This document shows positions 8,458 to 18,440 of a stretch of 64,000 nucleotides of DNA, in pieces (within the stretch, counting starts at the first letter, position 1; every line of letters starts with the position of its first letter). A model generated the notes under the pieces. That model had not been told where the DNA came from. It did no database searches and worked only from the letters and a program-made list of their open reading frames with translations. Source of the DNA: JBAWWY01 sp037144355 (GTDB lineage Bacteria; Bacillota; Clostridia; Peptostreptococcales; Anaerovoracaceae); NCBI GenBank assembly GCA_037144355.1, contig JBAWWY010000001.1, positions 1-64,000 of the forward strand. Direction: 5' to 3'. Position numbers and translations under genes: made by a program.

Positions 8458-10476
8458 ATGAAATATGTTAATGTAGTTATTGACAATAAAAGCAACAGTA
8501 CTGATTATTATTACACCTATAGTTCATTTTTTGATCAGGTTGAGTTAGGCCAAAAGGTATTGGTTCCATTCGGAAGATCCAATACATTAAAGGAAGCATA
8601 TATTTTCCAAATACTTGAAAATACTGAATCAAAAATTAAAAATATTAAAGAGATTATTGAAATAAAAATCGATGGGAGTATTTCCCAAGAGGCAGTTGAA
8701 ATTTGCATATGGATGCGTGAGCATTATTTCTGTAGATACATTGATGCTGTAAAATGCTTCACCATGCCAGGAAAACCAAACAAGAAAGTTTCAGTTTTTG
8801 AAAGCGCCAAAGATGAAGATGATTTTATTGGTGAAGCCGAACTGACATTGACCGAAGAACAGGATACAGCTAAAGGAATACTTTTCCCAGCTATTAATGC
8901 AAAAGTTAATAGGACATTTCTAATCCATGGGGTAACAAGCAGCGGGAAAACAGAGATTTATATTAGAGCAATCAAGGAAACCCTTTCTTTAGGTAAAACC
9001 GCAATAATGCTTGTTCCCGAAATATCTTTGACTTCACAGATAATAGAAAGATTCGAAAAGCGTTTTGGAATGGAAAAAATCGCTGTCTTGCATAGCAAAC
9101 TTTCGAGAGCTCAAAGACAGAGGGAATGGGATAGGATAAAAAACAAGGAAGCTTCAATTGTTATAGGTGCCCGATCAGGAATTTTTGCGCCGCTGGAAAA
9201 CATCGGAATAATTGTAATTGACGAGGAACATGACGGAAGTTATAAGTCCGACATGACTCCGAAATATGACACTATTGAAGTGGCGGCAATGAGAGCATAT
9301 TTTAACGACGCGATATTTTTGCTTGGCAGCGCTACTCCATCAATCAACTCCTACTATAATTGCATGGAAAGCCGTGCACAACTTATAAAATTAAATGAAA
9401 GATTCAACAAGACTTCATTACCTGATGTTACATTGGTTGACATGAGGGAAGAACTGAAAAACGGAAACAGGAGTATATTCAGCAGAGAACTTTATAGTGA
9501 AATAGAAAACAATCTTGCAATTGGCAAGCAGGTAATACTTTTTTTAAACAGAAGAGGATATTCAACATTCATTACTTGCAGAGGTTGTGGATATACAATG
9601 AAATGCAAGGACTGCGGTGTTGCACTTACATATCACAAGGGCACCGATGTGGCTGTTTGCCACTATTGCGGATATAAGGAAAAAGTACAAAATATTTGTC
9701 CAAATTGCAATCAAAAATATTTAAAACATTTCGGAACTGGTACGGAAAAAGTTGAAGAGCTTGCCAGGGAATTATTTCCAACAGCCGGCATAGAAAGACT
9801 TGATCTAGATGCGGTTAAAAAAATCAGCGACATGGATAAAATCCTATGTGATTTCAGAAAAGGTAAAGTACAAATATTGATAGGAACGCAAATTGTTGCC
9901 AAAGGTCTGGATTTTTCCAATGTAGGACTGGTGGGAATAATTGCAGCAGATATTTCTTTAAACATACCAGACTATAGATCGGCAGAGAGAAGTTTTCAAC
10001 TTATAACCCAGGCAGCTGGAAGAGCCGGCAGAGGCTCTGAAATAGGCAAAGTAGTAGTTCAATCATATTTTCCTGAACACTATGCGATAATGACTGCAAT
10101 AAACCATGATTACCAAGGCTTTTACAAAGATGAAATATTTATTAGGAAGAATCTTAATTATCCACCTTTCAATCAAATCATTTTGATTACAATATCAAGC
10201 AAGCAGGAAGAAATAGCTCAAGCCGCCGCCGAGAGCATATATAAAATAATTAAAATAAAAGCTGGAGAAAATGAAGGAAAAAATGTGCTTCCAGCGACAC
10301 AAAGTGTTATATTCAAGTCAAAGGAATATTATAGATATCAAATAATCATCAAGGCAAGCAATGAGAAAATGGAGTCATATAGAAAACTTTTATGGAAAAT
10401 AAAAATGCGTAACACTGAAAATAATAAGAGCGATGTTTTGATATCCATTGATGTCAATCCATACAGCTTTTATTGA
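8458..10476 (+). CDS. priA: Primosomal replication restart helicase PriA
   Basis: DNA helicase that reloads the replisome at collapsed forks. The 672 residues hold the N-terminal 3'-end binding domain (about 1-100), Walker A GVTSSGKTEIY, the DEEH box in IDEEHDGSYK, and a zinc region with cysteine pairs CRGCGYTMKCKDC, CHYCG and CPNC between the helicase halves. It opens the classical priA-def-fmt run. The ATG at 8458 has only a modest ribosome site (AGGTG). Confidence 0.95.
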   Translation: MKYVNVVIDNKSNSTDYYYTYSSFFDQVELGQKVLVPFGRSNTLKEAYIFQILENTESKIKNIKEIIEIKIDGSISQEAVEICIWMREHYFCRYIDAVKCFTMPGKPNKKVSVFESAKDEDDFIGEAELTLTEEQDTAKGILFPAINAKVNRTFLIHGVTSSGKTEIYIRAIKETLSLGKTAIMLVPEISLTSQIIERFEKRFGMEKIAVLHSKLSRAQRQREWDRIKNKEASIVIGARSGIFAPLENIGIIVIDEEHDGSYKSDMTPKYDTIEVAAMRAYFNDAIFLLGSATPSINSYYNCMESRAQLIKLNERFNKTSLPDVTLVDMREELKNGNRSIFSRELYSEIENNLAIGKQVILFLNRRGYSTFITCRGCGYTMKCKDCGVALTYHKGTDVAVCHYCGYKEKVQNICPNCNQKYLKHFGTGTEKVEELARELFPTAGIERLDLDAVKKISDMDKILCDFRKGKVQILIGTQIVAKGLDFSNVGLVGIIAADISLNIPDYRSAERSFQLITQAAGRAGRGSEIGKVVVQSYFPEHYAIMTAINHDYQGFYKDEIFIRKNLNYPPFNQIILITISSKQEEIAQAAAESIYKIIKIKAGENEGKNVLPATQSVIFKSKEYYRYQIIIKASNEKMESYRKLLWKIKMRNTENNKSDVLISIDVNPYSFY

Positions 10477-10511
10477 TAATAAAAATTATGAATATTAATG
10501 GGGGAATATAA

Positions 10512-10979
10512 ATGGCAATTAGAAATATTGTTTGCCAGGGAGATGAAATCCTAAAGAAAAGGGCAAAGGAAGTAACTGAAATAAACGAAAAAATAATAAT
10601 GCTCCTTGAAGATATGGCGGAAACCATGAAATCACAAGAAGGTGTCGGCCTTGCAGCAAACCAGGTTGGAATGCTTAAGAGAATATTTATTGCCGATGTG
10701 GGAGATGGAATTATTGAACTTATTAATCCGGAAATCCTAGAGACAAGTGGAATGCAAAATGAAGAGGAAGGCTGCCTGAGCGTTCCTGGACTGGTAGGGA
10801 AGGTTAAGCGCCCCGAATATGTGAAGATTGCAGGGCTGGACAGAAGAGGCAAGAGAGTTGTATATGAAGGAACTGATCTATTGGCTAGAGTATTTTGCCA
10901 TGAAAATGACCATTTAAATGGAGAACTGTTCATTGATAAAGCAATGGATATAAGAGATGCGGATACAAGCGAAGACTAA
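10512..10979 (+). CDS. def: Peptide deformylase
   Basis: Removes the formyl group from the N-terminal methionine of new proteins. All three family motifs are present in 155 residues: EGVGLAANQ (about 43-51), EEGCLS with metal ligand C88, and HENDH with H130, E131 and H134. Directly upstream of fmt, the enzyme that adds the formyl group. A GGGGGAAT-type site precedes the ATG. Confidence 0.96.
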   Translation: MAIRNIVCQGDEILKKRAKEVTEINEKIIMLLEDMAETMKSQEGVGLAANQVGMLKRIFIADVGDGIIELINPEILETSGMQNEEEGCLSVPGLVGKVKRPEYVKIAGLDRRGKRVVYEGTDLLARVFCHENDHLNGELFIDKAMDIRDADTSED

Positions 10980-10990
10980 AAGGAGAATTC

Positions 10991-11935
10991 ATGAGAATTA
11001 TATTTATGGGAACGCCCCAATTTTCAGTAATGCCACTGAATTCATTGGTTGACGCAGGTCATGAAATTCTATTGGTAGTTACGCAACCTGATAAAATAAA
11101 TAACCGCGGCAATAAAATAGTATTTACTCCCGTAAAACAAAGAGCCATGGAATTAAACATTGTGACTATCCAACCAGAAAAAATAAGAGAAAATATAGAA
11201 TTTTTCAATCAAGTCAAAGAGATGGCTCCGGATTTTATTATTGTATCAGCATATGGCAAAATACTTCCTAAAGAGATTTTGAATATACCCCAATATGGCT
11301 GTCTGAATATCCATGCATCTCTACTTCCCAAATATAGGGGAGCAGCTCCAATACAGTGGAGTATAATCAACGGAGATGAATTTACAGGGGTTTCCATTAT
11401 GAAAATGGCAGAAGGATTGGATACAGGGCCTGTATATAGCATGGAAAAAACCATTATTGATAGCAAAAATGTTGTTGAACTTTTTGATGAGCTGTCGAAA
11501 ATAGGTTCAAAACTATTAGTGGATACTATCAGAAGGATAAGTGAAGATAATATTTTGCCTATTGCCCAAAATGCTGACGAAGCCACCTATGCTCCAATGA
11601 TTCACAAGGAAGACGGGCATCTTGATTTGAGCAAAAGCCCTATAGAATTGGTTAGGCTGATTAGAGGAATAAATCCCTGGGTAAAGACATTTGTAATATA
11701 TAGAAATGAAAAACTAATCATTTCAGAAACAATAGCTTTAGATGAAGAAAATTTTAAGCCGGCAGGATGTATCACTGGTATATCGAAAGAAGGTATTAAA
11801 GTTTCCTGCGGAGGTTCTACCTTATTGATAACAAGGCTGCAATTCCCAGGCAAGAGAGAAATGAAAATTTCCGAATATCTTGTTGGAAATAGTTTCGACA
11901 TTGAAGAAGCGTTCAATAAAAGAGAGGATGATTAA
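10991..11935 (+). CDS. fmt: Methionyl-tRNA formyltransferase
   Basis: Transfers a formyl group from 10-formyl-tetrahydrofolate to initiator Met-tRNA. The 314 residues show the N-terminal GTPQFSV start, the formyltransferase signature around HASLLPKYRGAAPIQW, and the C-terminal tRNA-binding domain from about residue 205. AAGGAG precedes the ATG eleven bases after def. Its stop is one base before the next start, so the peptidase gene is translationally linked. Confidence 0.96.
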   Translation: MRIIFMGTPQFSVMPLNSLVDAGHEILLVVTQPDKINNRGNKIVFTPVKQRAMELNIVTIQPEKIRENIEFFNQVKEMAPDFIIVSAYGKILPKEILNIPQYGCLNIHASLLPKYRGAAPIQWSIINGDEFTGVSIMKMAEGLDTGPVYSMEKTIIDSKNVVELFDELSKIGSKLLVDTIRRISEDNILPIAQNADEATYAPMIHKEDGHLDLSKSPIELVRLIRGINPWVKTFVIYRNEKLIISETIALDEENFKPAGCITGISKEGIKVSCGGSTLLITRLQFPGKREMKISEYLVGNSFDIEEAFNKREDD

Positions 11936-11936
11936 A

Positions 11937-12605
11937 ATGGATATTTCATTAATAGTTTTGATTATAGCTATGATATTTGCATTTTATGCTCAATTAAAGG
12001 TCAGTACAAGTTATGGCAAGTATGGAAAAGTTGAAAATTCAAAGAATATTTCAGGTGCAAAAGCTGCCAGAGTAATATTAGACAAAAATGGTCTTAGTGA
12101 CGTTGGAATTGAAATTGTTCAAGGTAAGATGACTGACCATTACGATCCAAGGACCAGGGTTCTGAGTCTTTCAACTGAAGTTTACAACAATGCCACAATC
12201 GCTTCAGTTAGTATTGCAGCACATGAGGCAGGTCATGCGTTGCAGCATGCTAATGGGTATATGCCCCTTAGACTTAGAAATGCAATCGCGCCAGTCGTGA
12301 GTATTGCATCAAATCTGGCTTGGCCATTGCTATTGATAGGCCTCTTTTTTCAAATATCAGGATTCTTTACTATAGGGATAATTTTGTTCTCAGCGGCAGT
12401 TTTTTTCCAAGGAGTTACTTTGCCAGTAGAATTCAATGCAAGCAAATCTGCAATTGAAATGTTGGATAATCTTGGAATAATTGACCCTTCAGAAAAGGGC
12501 TCAGCACGAAGAATGCTGTCCGCCGCCGCAATGACCTATGTAGCTGCCATGGCAGTTTCCATGGCAAATTTGCTTAGGTTGATATTATTAAATAACAGAA
12601 GATAG
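11937..12605 (+). CDS. YugP-like zinc metallopeptidase, membrane-bound
   Basis: Predicted membrane zinc peptidase of the B. subtilis YugP type, function not established. The 222 residues begin with a membrane segment, contain the zinc motif HEAGHALQH at about 96-104, and have two or three further hydrophobic segments in the C-terminal half. ATG 11937 is chosen because AGAGAGG lies nine bases before it; an ATG at 11928 touches that site. Clostridial genomes often carry this gene between fmt and rsmB, as here. Confidence 0.88.
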   Translation: MDISLIVLIIAMIFAFYAQLKVSTSYGKYGKVENSKNISGAKAARVILDKNGLSDVGIEIVQGKMTDHYDPRTRVLSLSTEVYNNATIASVSIAAHEAGHALQHANGYMPLRLRNAIAPVVSIASNLAWPLLLIGLFFQISGFFTIGIILFSAAVFFQGVTLPVEFNASKSAIEMLDNLGIIDPSEKGSARRMLSAAAMTYVAAMAVSMANLLRLILLNNRR

Positions 12606-12646
12606 ATAAATGTTAGACACATAATAAATCAATAAGGATGAAGTGA

Positions 12647-13948
12647 TTGCAAAATATGGATATCAACAGGAAAATCGCCTTTCTGGTCTTAATAGATATT
12701 GAAAAGAACCAGGCTTATTCCAACCTTTCTTTGAATAAACAAATATCAAACAATTCAAACGAAAAAGTAAATGAAGGGTTTGTAAGGGAACTAGTCTATG
12801 GAGTTTTGGAAAACAAAATGTACTTGGACTATATTTTAAAATGCCTAATTCCAAGACCCATCAGTAAAAACAGAATAGAAATTACAACAATTCTCAGGAT
12901 GGGAATATTTCAAATACTTCAAATGAATTCAGTGCCAGATTACGCAGCTGTGGATGAATCTGTAAAGCTTGTAAATAAATTGTTTAAAAATCAAGCAAGT
13001 TTTGTAAATGGAGTATTAAGAAATTATCTAAGAAATAAAAGCGATATTGTAATTTCAAAAGAAGGAAGATCGATTTCAGAATATCTATCAATAAAATATT
13101 CACATGCCAAATGGATTATAGATTACTGGCTTGAAAGTTTTAATCCGGAATTTGTGGAAGAATTGTTATTGGAAAACAACACGACCCCTTTGATTTGCAT
13201 AAGGGCAAATCCGTTGCTAGTTACAACAGATGATTTAATCCAAAAGCTCGAAGATTTAAATTTCCAAATTGCCCGTGGAGAGCTTGTAGAAGAGGCCATA
13301 TATGTAAAGGGCAACAATTTGCTGAAAGAACCACTTTTCCTAGATGGTTTTTTTTCGGTTCAAGATGAAAGTTCAATGCTTGCTGTAAAAATGCTTGATC
13401 CAAAACCTGGAGAAACCATAATCGACACTTGCGCCGCACCAGGTGGAAAATCAATAAACATAGCAGAGAAAATGAATAATCAAGGTTCAGTAATTTCATT
13501 GGATATTTATGAACATAAGTTGAAACTAATTGAACATGCAGCAATAAAGAATAAGATCTCAAACATGACAACAAGTTTATGGGATTCAGTGTTTTTAAAT
13601 AATGATTTGATTTGCAGGGGCGACAAAGTTATTGTAGATGCCCCATGTTCGGGATTGGGTGTATTGAGAAGAAAGCCGGAATTAAAATATAAAGGAGATT
13701 TAAGCAAAGTCATTGAACTTTCACAAGTACAAAGTAGAATATTGGAGAATGCCTCAAAGTACGTTGTTGATCAAGGTACTTTGATTTATTGCACTTGCAC
13801 AATATCAAAAGTCGAAAATCAGAACGTTGTTGAAAAATTTCTACTTGAAAATCCTCAATTTGAAAAAATCGAAGAAATACAATTATTTCCAAACATTCAT
13901 CATACCGATGGTTTCTTTATTTGCAAGATGATTAAATCAATCCTATAG
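12647..13948 (+). CDS. rsmB: 16S rRNA (cytosine-967-C5) methyltransferase
   Basis: SAM-dependent rRNA methyltransferase. The 433 residues comprise an N-terminal NusB-like RNA-binding domain (about 1-145) and a C-terminal methyltransferase domain with DTCAAPGGKS, DAPCSGLGVLRRKPE and the catalytic cysteine in YCTCTISKVENQ. The TTG start at 12647 is favoured by AAGGA eight bases upstream; the ATG three codons later is 17 bases from that site. In many Clostridia rlmN follows rsmB; here the phosphatase gene comes next. Confidence 0.94.
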   Translation: MQNMDINRKIAFLVLIDIEKNQAYSNLSLNKQISNNSNEKVNEGFVRELVYGVLENKMYLDYILKCLIPRPISKNRIEITTILRMGIFQILQMNSVPDYAAVDESVKLVNKLFKNQASFVNGVLRNYLRNKSDIVISKEGRSISEYLSIKYSHAKWIIDYWLESFNPEFVEELLLENNTTPLICIRANPLLVTTDDLIQKLEDLNFQIARGELVEEAIYVKGNNLLKEPLFLDGFFSVQDESSMLAVKMLDPKPGETIIDTCAAPGGKSINIAEKMNNQGSVISLDIYEHKLKLIEHAAIKNKISNMTTSLWDSVFLNNDLICRGDKVIVDAPCSGLGVLRRKPELKYKGDLSKVIELSQVQSRILENASKYVVDQGTLIYCTCTISKVENQNVVEKFLLENPQFEKIEEIQLFPNIHHTDGFFICKMIKSIL

Positions 13949-14049
13949 AATCAGAAGTGCTAATATCAATCAATCAAAATATTTTATAATATTTTAAATA
14001 AATGTGTTAAAATGATAATTGTTATTAATATTTACCATGAGGAATTTAT

Positions 14050-14778
14050 ATGATTCAGATTGGATTCAAAACTGATACCGGCAAAGGCAGAAGCGTTAAC
14101 GAAGATGCTTTTTTTGTAATGCCAAAACAAAATATCTACATTATTGCCGACGGGGTCGGAGGACAAAACGCCGGAGATATTGCAAGTCGTACATCAGTTA
14201 AAATAATAGCTGAATATATTTCGAAAAACCCAATCAGCAAGGATTTCCGTACTGATGAAATCAAGGATTATTTCGCAAAGTGTATAAACTTGGTAAATAA
14301 CGAGATATTCTCACTAGCAAAAGAAAAAGAAACCCAAAAGGGCATGGCTACAACTTTGGTAATTCTTTATGTCGTAGGAAACAAGGCACATTTTATCAAC
14401 GTAGGAGACAGCAGGGCTTACTTGATTAGAAATATGGAAATACATCAAATAACTGAAGACCATACGGTAGTAAATCAATTGATAAAAGTTGGCAAGATAA
14501 CAAAAAAAGATGCGGAAACCCATCCTATGAGCAATGTGATAACAAAGGCTGTTGGAGCGGACTGTTCCATAGCACCAGATTACTATTCAATCGATGTCAA
14601 AAGAAAAGATATAATATTGCTATGTTCAGATGGATTATACGGCGAGGTAAAAGAAAGCGAAATTATGGAAATATGCCTTAACAGCCCATCAATGCACCAG
14701 GCATGCAATAGGCTTGTCCAAAGGGCAAACGAATATGAAGGCAAGGATAATATCACTGTAATATGTGTTAGGATATAA
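14050..14778 (+). CDS. prpC: PP2C-type Ser/Thr protein phosphatase (PrpC/Stp1)
   Basis: Metal-dependent phosphatase that opposes the PrkC kinase encoded next. The 242 residues show the PP2C metal-site motifs RSVNEDAF, ADGVGG, GDSRAYL, SDGLYGEV and the C-terminal GKDNITVI. GAGGAA lies before the ATG, and TGTTAAAAT at 14005-14013 may serve as an extended -10 box in the 101-base gap after rsmB. The stop is 16 bases before prkC, with a GGAGG site between. Confidence 0.95.
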   Translation: MIQIGFKTDTGKGRSVNEDAFFVMPKQNIYIIADGVGGQNAGDIASRTSVKIIAEYISKNPISKDFRTDEIKDYFAKCINLVNNEIFSLAKEKETQKGMATTLVILYVVGNKAHFINVGDSRAYLIRNMEIHQITEDHTVVNQLIKVGKITKKDAETHPMSNVITKAVGADCSIAPDYYSIDVKRKDIILLCSDGLYGEVKESEIMEICLNSPSMHQACNRLVQRANEYEGKDNITVICVRI

Positions 14779-14794
14779 AAAATGGAGGATATAA

Positions 14795-16732
14795 ATGAGT
14801 AATAAAATATTAGCGGGAAGATATGAGCTAATCGAAAAAATAGGAGAAGGCGGCATGGCCGTTGTATATAAAGCAAAATGCAGGTTATTGAATAGATTCG
14901 TTGCAATAAAAATTCTTAAACCGGAATTTGTTAAAGATGCAAAGTTTATTGAGAGCTTTCGACGTGAATCTCAGTCTGCTGCCAGCCTTTCACATCAAAA
15001 TATTGTAAATGTGTATGATGTTGGCAAGGAAGGTAATATTTATTATATTGTAATGGAATTGATCGAGGGACAGGTACTCAGCGAAATTATTAAAAAGGAA
15101 GGACCACTTTCCGTTGAAAGAGCTCTATCAATAACAAAACAAATAGCACAAGGGCTCAGTATCGCTCATAAAAACCATATAATCCATAGGGACGTAAAGC
15201 CTCATAATATAATGATAATGGAAAACGGAAATGCTAAAATTACAGATTTTGGTATTGCAAAAGCTGTCAATTCAAATACTATTGTGAATAATACCAACAC
15301 TATACTTGGTTCAGTTCATTACTTTTCACCTGAGCAGGCACGAGGTGGATATGTGGATGAAAAATCTGATATTTATTCATTAGGTATAGTCTTGTTTGAA
15401 ATGTTGACAGGAAAAGTGCCATTTGACGCTGATAATCCAGTTTCTGTAGCGATAATGCAGATAAATAATGAAATTGAGCCTGCATCGCAACTTAATCCTC
15501 TTGTACCAAAAGAAATTGATCAAATAATTTTCAAAGCAACTGATAAATTCCAGACAAATAGGTATAAATCCGCCGATGAAATGTATGATGCGATAAATAA
15601 TCTCAATTTAGCAAAAGGCACACAAACTGGGAAAGCCATTAGCAAGGTTCTTTCAGAAATAATAGACGAAAATGGAGAAATGGCTGTGACGATTAAAGAA
15701 AAAGACAATAGTAAATCAAAGCAAAACGAAAATGATGGTAAAAAAAGCAGAAAAAAAATGAAAATCAATAAATTGAAGCTGGGTGCGGTTCTACTAGCGC
15801 TTATTTTAGCCATACCCGCAAGCCAACTTATTTTAAATTTATTTTCAGGAGCATTTTCCGAGAAAGACGTAAAGGTTCCAAACGTTGTTGGTATGACCGT
15901 CGATGAAGCTACAAAATCCCTTGGCGACATTGATCTAAAAATAAAAGTTGGAGAAGAATTAATTAGCAGCGAATTTGAATCTGGTAAGATAATGTCACAA
16001 GACCCTGCAGCAGAAATGACAGTTAAAACAGGAAACACCATTACTGTCAATGTGAGCAAGGGACAAAAGGAAGGTACAATTCCATTACTCACCAATAAAT
16101 CATTGGTCGATGCAACATTCACATTGGAAAATTATGGGTTTACCAAAGGTAACGTGTCCATAGAAACTAGTGATTTGCCTAAAGATTTTGTAATTAGGCA
16201 GAGTCCTGAAGCCGGAACTCCCGCTTCAGCTGGAGCAAGTGTTAATCTTGTCTTAAGCGATGGATTGAAAATGCAGGTCGTTTCAATGCCGAATCTTGTT
16301 GGAATGAACATCGAGAATGCAAAACAAGAGTTGACTAAGATTGGCTTGGTTCTGGGGGAGGTAACTTATGACTATAGTACCATGTATGACATGAATGTGG
16401 TTATAGGTCAGGGACTTAGCCCAAATACGGATGTTGTAAGAAACACATTGGTAAATCTGGCAGTTAGCAAAGGGATAGATACAGCAAAACCGACGTTGGG
16501 TACCGTAAATATCGACATTAGTTATAATCAAGCAAAAAATGAGGTTTTCTACCTAACGGTTTATGTTGGAAACGTTAGCACTCCAGTTATTGACTGGCAA
16601 AGCAGGAATAAGAGCGATGGATCGGAGACAATTGCAATAGAAGGTGAGGGAACACAGAAAGTTATAATTATGTTTGACAAGGATATTGTGTACGATAAAA
16701 CAGTAAATTTTGCCACCGGAGAAATTTCATGA
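14795..16732 (+). CDS. prkC: Membrane Ser/Thr kinase with PASTA repeats (PrkC)
   Basis: Transmembrane kinase that senses cell-wall muropeptides and controls growth and wall synthesis. Of 645 residues, the kinase domain spans about 10-275 (GEGGMAVVY loop, HRDVKPHN catalytic loop, DFGIAK). A basic juxtamembrane stretch leads to one membrane helix at about 327-352, then three extracellular PASTA units (about 360-425, 428-492, 495-565). A roughly 80-residue tail without PASTA character ends the protein. It overlaps rsgA by four bases (ATGA). Confidence 0.95.
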   Translation: MSNKILAGRYELIEKIGEGGMAVVYKAKCRLLNRFVAIKILKPEFVKDAKFIESFRRESQSAASLSHQNIVNVYDVGKEGNIYYIVMELIEGQVLSEIIKKEGPLSVERALSITKQIAQGLSIAHKNHIIHRDVKPHNIMIMENGNAKITDFGIAKAVNSNTIVNNTNTILGSVHYFSPEQARGGYVDEKSDIYSLGIVLFEMLTGKVPFDADNPVSVAIMQINNEIEPASQLNPLVPKEIDQIIFKATDKFQTNRYKSADEMYDAINNLNLAKGTQTGKAISKVLSEIIDENGEMAVTIKEKDNSKSKQNENDGKKSRKKMKINKLKLGAVLLALILAIPASQLILNLFSGAFSEKDVKVPNVVGMTVDEATKSLGDIDLKIKVGEELISSEFESGKIMSQDPAAEMTVKTGNTITVNVSKGQKEGTIPLLTNKSLVDATFTLENYGFTKGNVSIETSDLPKDFVIRQSPEAGTPASAGASVNLVLSDGLKMQVVSMPNLVGMNIENAKQELTKIGLVLGEVTYDYSTMYDMNVVIGQGLSPNTDVVRNTLVNLAVSKGIDTAKPTLGTVNIDISYNQAKNEVFYLTVYVGNVSTPVIDWQSRNKSDGSETIAIEGEGTQKVIIMFDKDIVYDKTVNFATGEIS

Positions 16733-17604
16733 TCAAAGGTACCATCATAAAGGGTATTGGAGGATTCTACTATATAAAAACCGAACATGGCATTTTCGAG
16801 TGCAAGGGAAGGGGATTATTTAGAAAAGAAAAGCTAATTCCCTTTGTTGGGGATCATATATTACTTGAGCCGGATTCCCTGGATGACTATAAAGGTACAA
16901 TTGTAGAAATTCTGCCTAGAAGAAATATTTTCATGAGGCCTCCAGTTGCTAATATCGACCAGTTATTGATAGTCATGGCAATGGAAAGGCCGGAGCCGAA
17001 TTTTTATTTGCTGGATAAATTTCTAGTAATGGCTGAAAAGAATCAAGTTGAGATTCTTATTGCTTTCAATAAAGTTGATTTGGTAGAAAGCGAAGAAATC
17101 GACAAGGTAGAAGCAATCTATGGCAATATATATAAAGTAAGGTTTTTTAGTGCTAAAACAGGGCTGGGTGTTGCTACAATAAAAGACGAATTGATAAACA
17201 AGCAGACTGCTGTTGCGGGGCCATCAGGTGTTGGTAAATCCACATTGATAAACAATTTCCACAAGGATTTGAATTTGGAAGTCGGAGCGATAAGTGTGAA
17301 AACGCAGCGTGGCAAGCACACCACGAGACATGTTGAGTTATATGAGTTGAATAATGGCGGTTTCGTGTTTGATACACCTGGATTCACATCATTTGAGACT
17401 GTAGATGTGGATTTGGAAGAACTGCACTTCATGTTTCCTGAGTTGCATGGATTTTCACAAGAATGCAGATTTAAAAGCTGCACACATATAAATGAACCGG
17501 ACTGCGCGGTAAAGCTTGCCGTTGAGGCAGGGAAGATCCACAAATCAAGATACCACTCATATATAACGCTCTACAATGAAATAAAAAACCAAAGGAGATT
17601 TTAA
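16729..17604 (+). CDS. rsgA: Ribosome small-subunit GTPase RsgA
   Basis: Circularly permuted GTPase that checks late maturation of the 30S subunit. The 291 residues show an N-terminal OB-fold, the permuted order FNKVDLV (G4), then GPSGVGKST (G1) and DTPGFTSF (G3), and a C-terminal zinc knuckle with CRFKSCTHINEPDC. Its ATG overlaps the prkC stop, so it is translationally coupled. The prkC-rsgA-rpe order is the usual Firmicutes arrangement. Confidence 0.96.
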   Translation: MIKGTIIKGIGGFYYIKTEHGIFECKGRGLFRKEKLIPFVGDHILLEPDSLDDYKGTIVEILPRRNIFMRPPVANIDQLLIVMAMERPEPNFYLLDKFLVMAEKNQVEILIAFNKVDLVESEEIDKVEAIYGNIYKVRFFSAKTGLGVATIKDELINKQTAVAGPSGVGKSTLINNFHKDLNLEVGAISVKTQRGKHTTRHVELYELNNGGFVFDTPGFTSFETVDVDLEELHFMFPELHGFSQECRFKSCTHINEPDCAVKLAVEAGKIHKSRYHSYITLYNEIKNQRRF

Positions 17605-18261
17605 ATGAATATGTTGTCACCTTCCATACTGTCTGCGGACTTTTCAAAACTAGCTGAAGAAATACAAATGCTGGAAAAAGCCGGCGCTGACTATATACAT
17701 ATTGATGTTATGGATGGCCATTTTGTGCCAAACATTACAATTGGGCCAGTTGTGCTAAAGAGCTTGGCAGGCAAGACAAAGCTCCCTTTTGACGTGCATC
17801 TTATGATTGAGAATCCTGAAAGATATTTGCAAGATTTTATAACAGATAATACGGAGTTTATAACTGTCCATATGGAAGCATGCATTCATGCCCATAGGGT
17901 GATCCAACAAATTAAAGGACTTGGAGTTAAAGCTGGTCTTTCACTGAACCCGGCGACACCACTTAACACACTTGAAAGCATACTAGAAGAATTAGATCTT
18001 GTATTGTTGATGTCCGTAAACCCAGGGTTTGGAGGACAAAATTTTATCGATACCACAATTGACAAAATTAAAAAGCTGGATGAAATTCGTAAAGAAAAGA
18101 ATTTACAATTTAAAATAGAAATAGATGGTGGAATCAATTTGGAGAATGTTGAGAAGATACTTTCTGCGGGCGCCGATATGGTCGTAGTAGGTGCGGCAAT
18201 TTTTGCTGCAAAAGACCCATTTAAAGAAACGAAGAAATTTATTTCACTAATTAAAGTTTAA
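17605..18261 (+). CDS. rpe: Ribulose-phosphate 3-epimerase
   Basis: Interconverts ribulose-5-phosphate and xylulose-5-phosphate in the pentose phosphate pathway. The 218-residue TIM barrel has the expected SPSILSADF start, HIDVMDGHFVPN, the HLMIENPE block, MSVNPGFGGQ and the phosphate loop EIDGGIN. It begins on the base after the rsgA stop, with AAGGAG overlapping the end of rsgA. Last gene of this run; a perfect hairpin at 18279-18297 follows but lacks a T-run. Confidence 0.96.
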   Translation: MNMLSPSILSADFSKLAEEIQMLEKAGADYIHIDVMDGHFVPNITIGPVVLKSLAGKTKLPFDVHLMIENPERYLQDFITDNTEFITVHMEACIHAHRVIQQIKGLGVKAGLSLNPATPLNTLESILEELDLVLLMSVNPGFGGQNFIDTTIDKIKKLDEIRKEKNLQFKIEIDGGINLENVEKILSAGADMVVVGAAIFAAKDPFKETKKFISLIKV

Positions 18262-18386
18262 TTATGCACTATGCTCTACAAATCATAAAATGATTTGGTT
18301 GGCAATCTGAAAAAAAATTAGGTTTGTCTGATTTCATAGAAGTCAGAAAGCAATAAAATACAATATTCTGACTTTTATCCAATGTC

Positions 18387-18415
18387 TTGATAATAGAATT
18401 TATATTGGGTATAAT
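18387..18415 (+). promoter_or_regulatory. Sigma-70-type promoter of the NifU-like gene
   Basis: TTGATA and TATAAT are separated by exactly 17 bases, ending 25 bases before the TTG start at 18441. The 179-base gap after rpe holds this promoter and two small inverted repeats. Confidence 0.75.
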
Positions 18416-18440
18416 CCTAACTAGATAGGAGGCATCTGTT

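Noticed and set aside
14010..14027. Fur-like sequence ATGATAATTGTTATTA before prpC.
   Set aside because: Three mismatches to the 7-1-7 palindrome in an AT-rich gap; no iron-related gene follows.
18279..18297. Perfect hairpin CAAATCAT-AAA-ATGATTTG after rpe as a terminator.
   Set aside because: No T-run follows and the stem is AT-rich, so termination is not supported; it may be chance.
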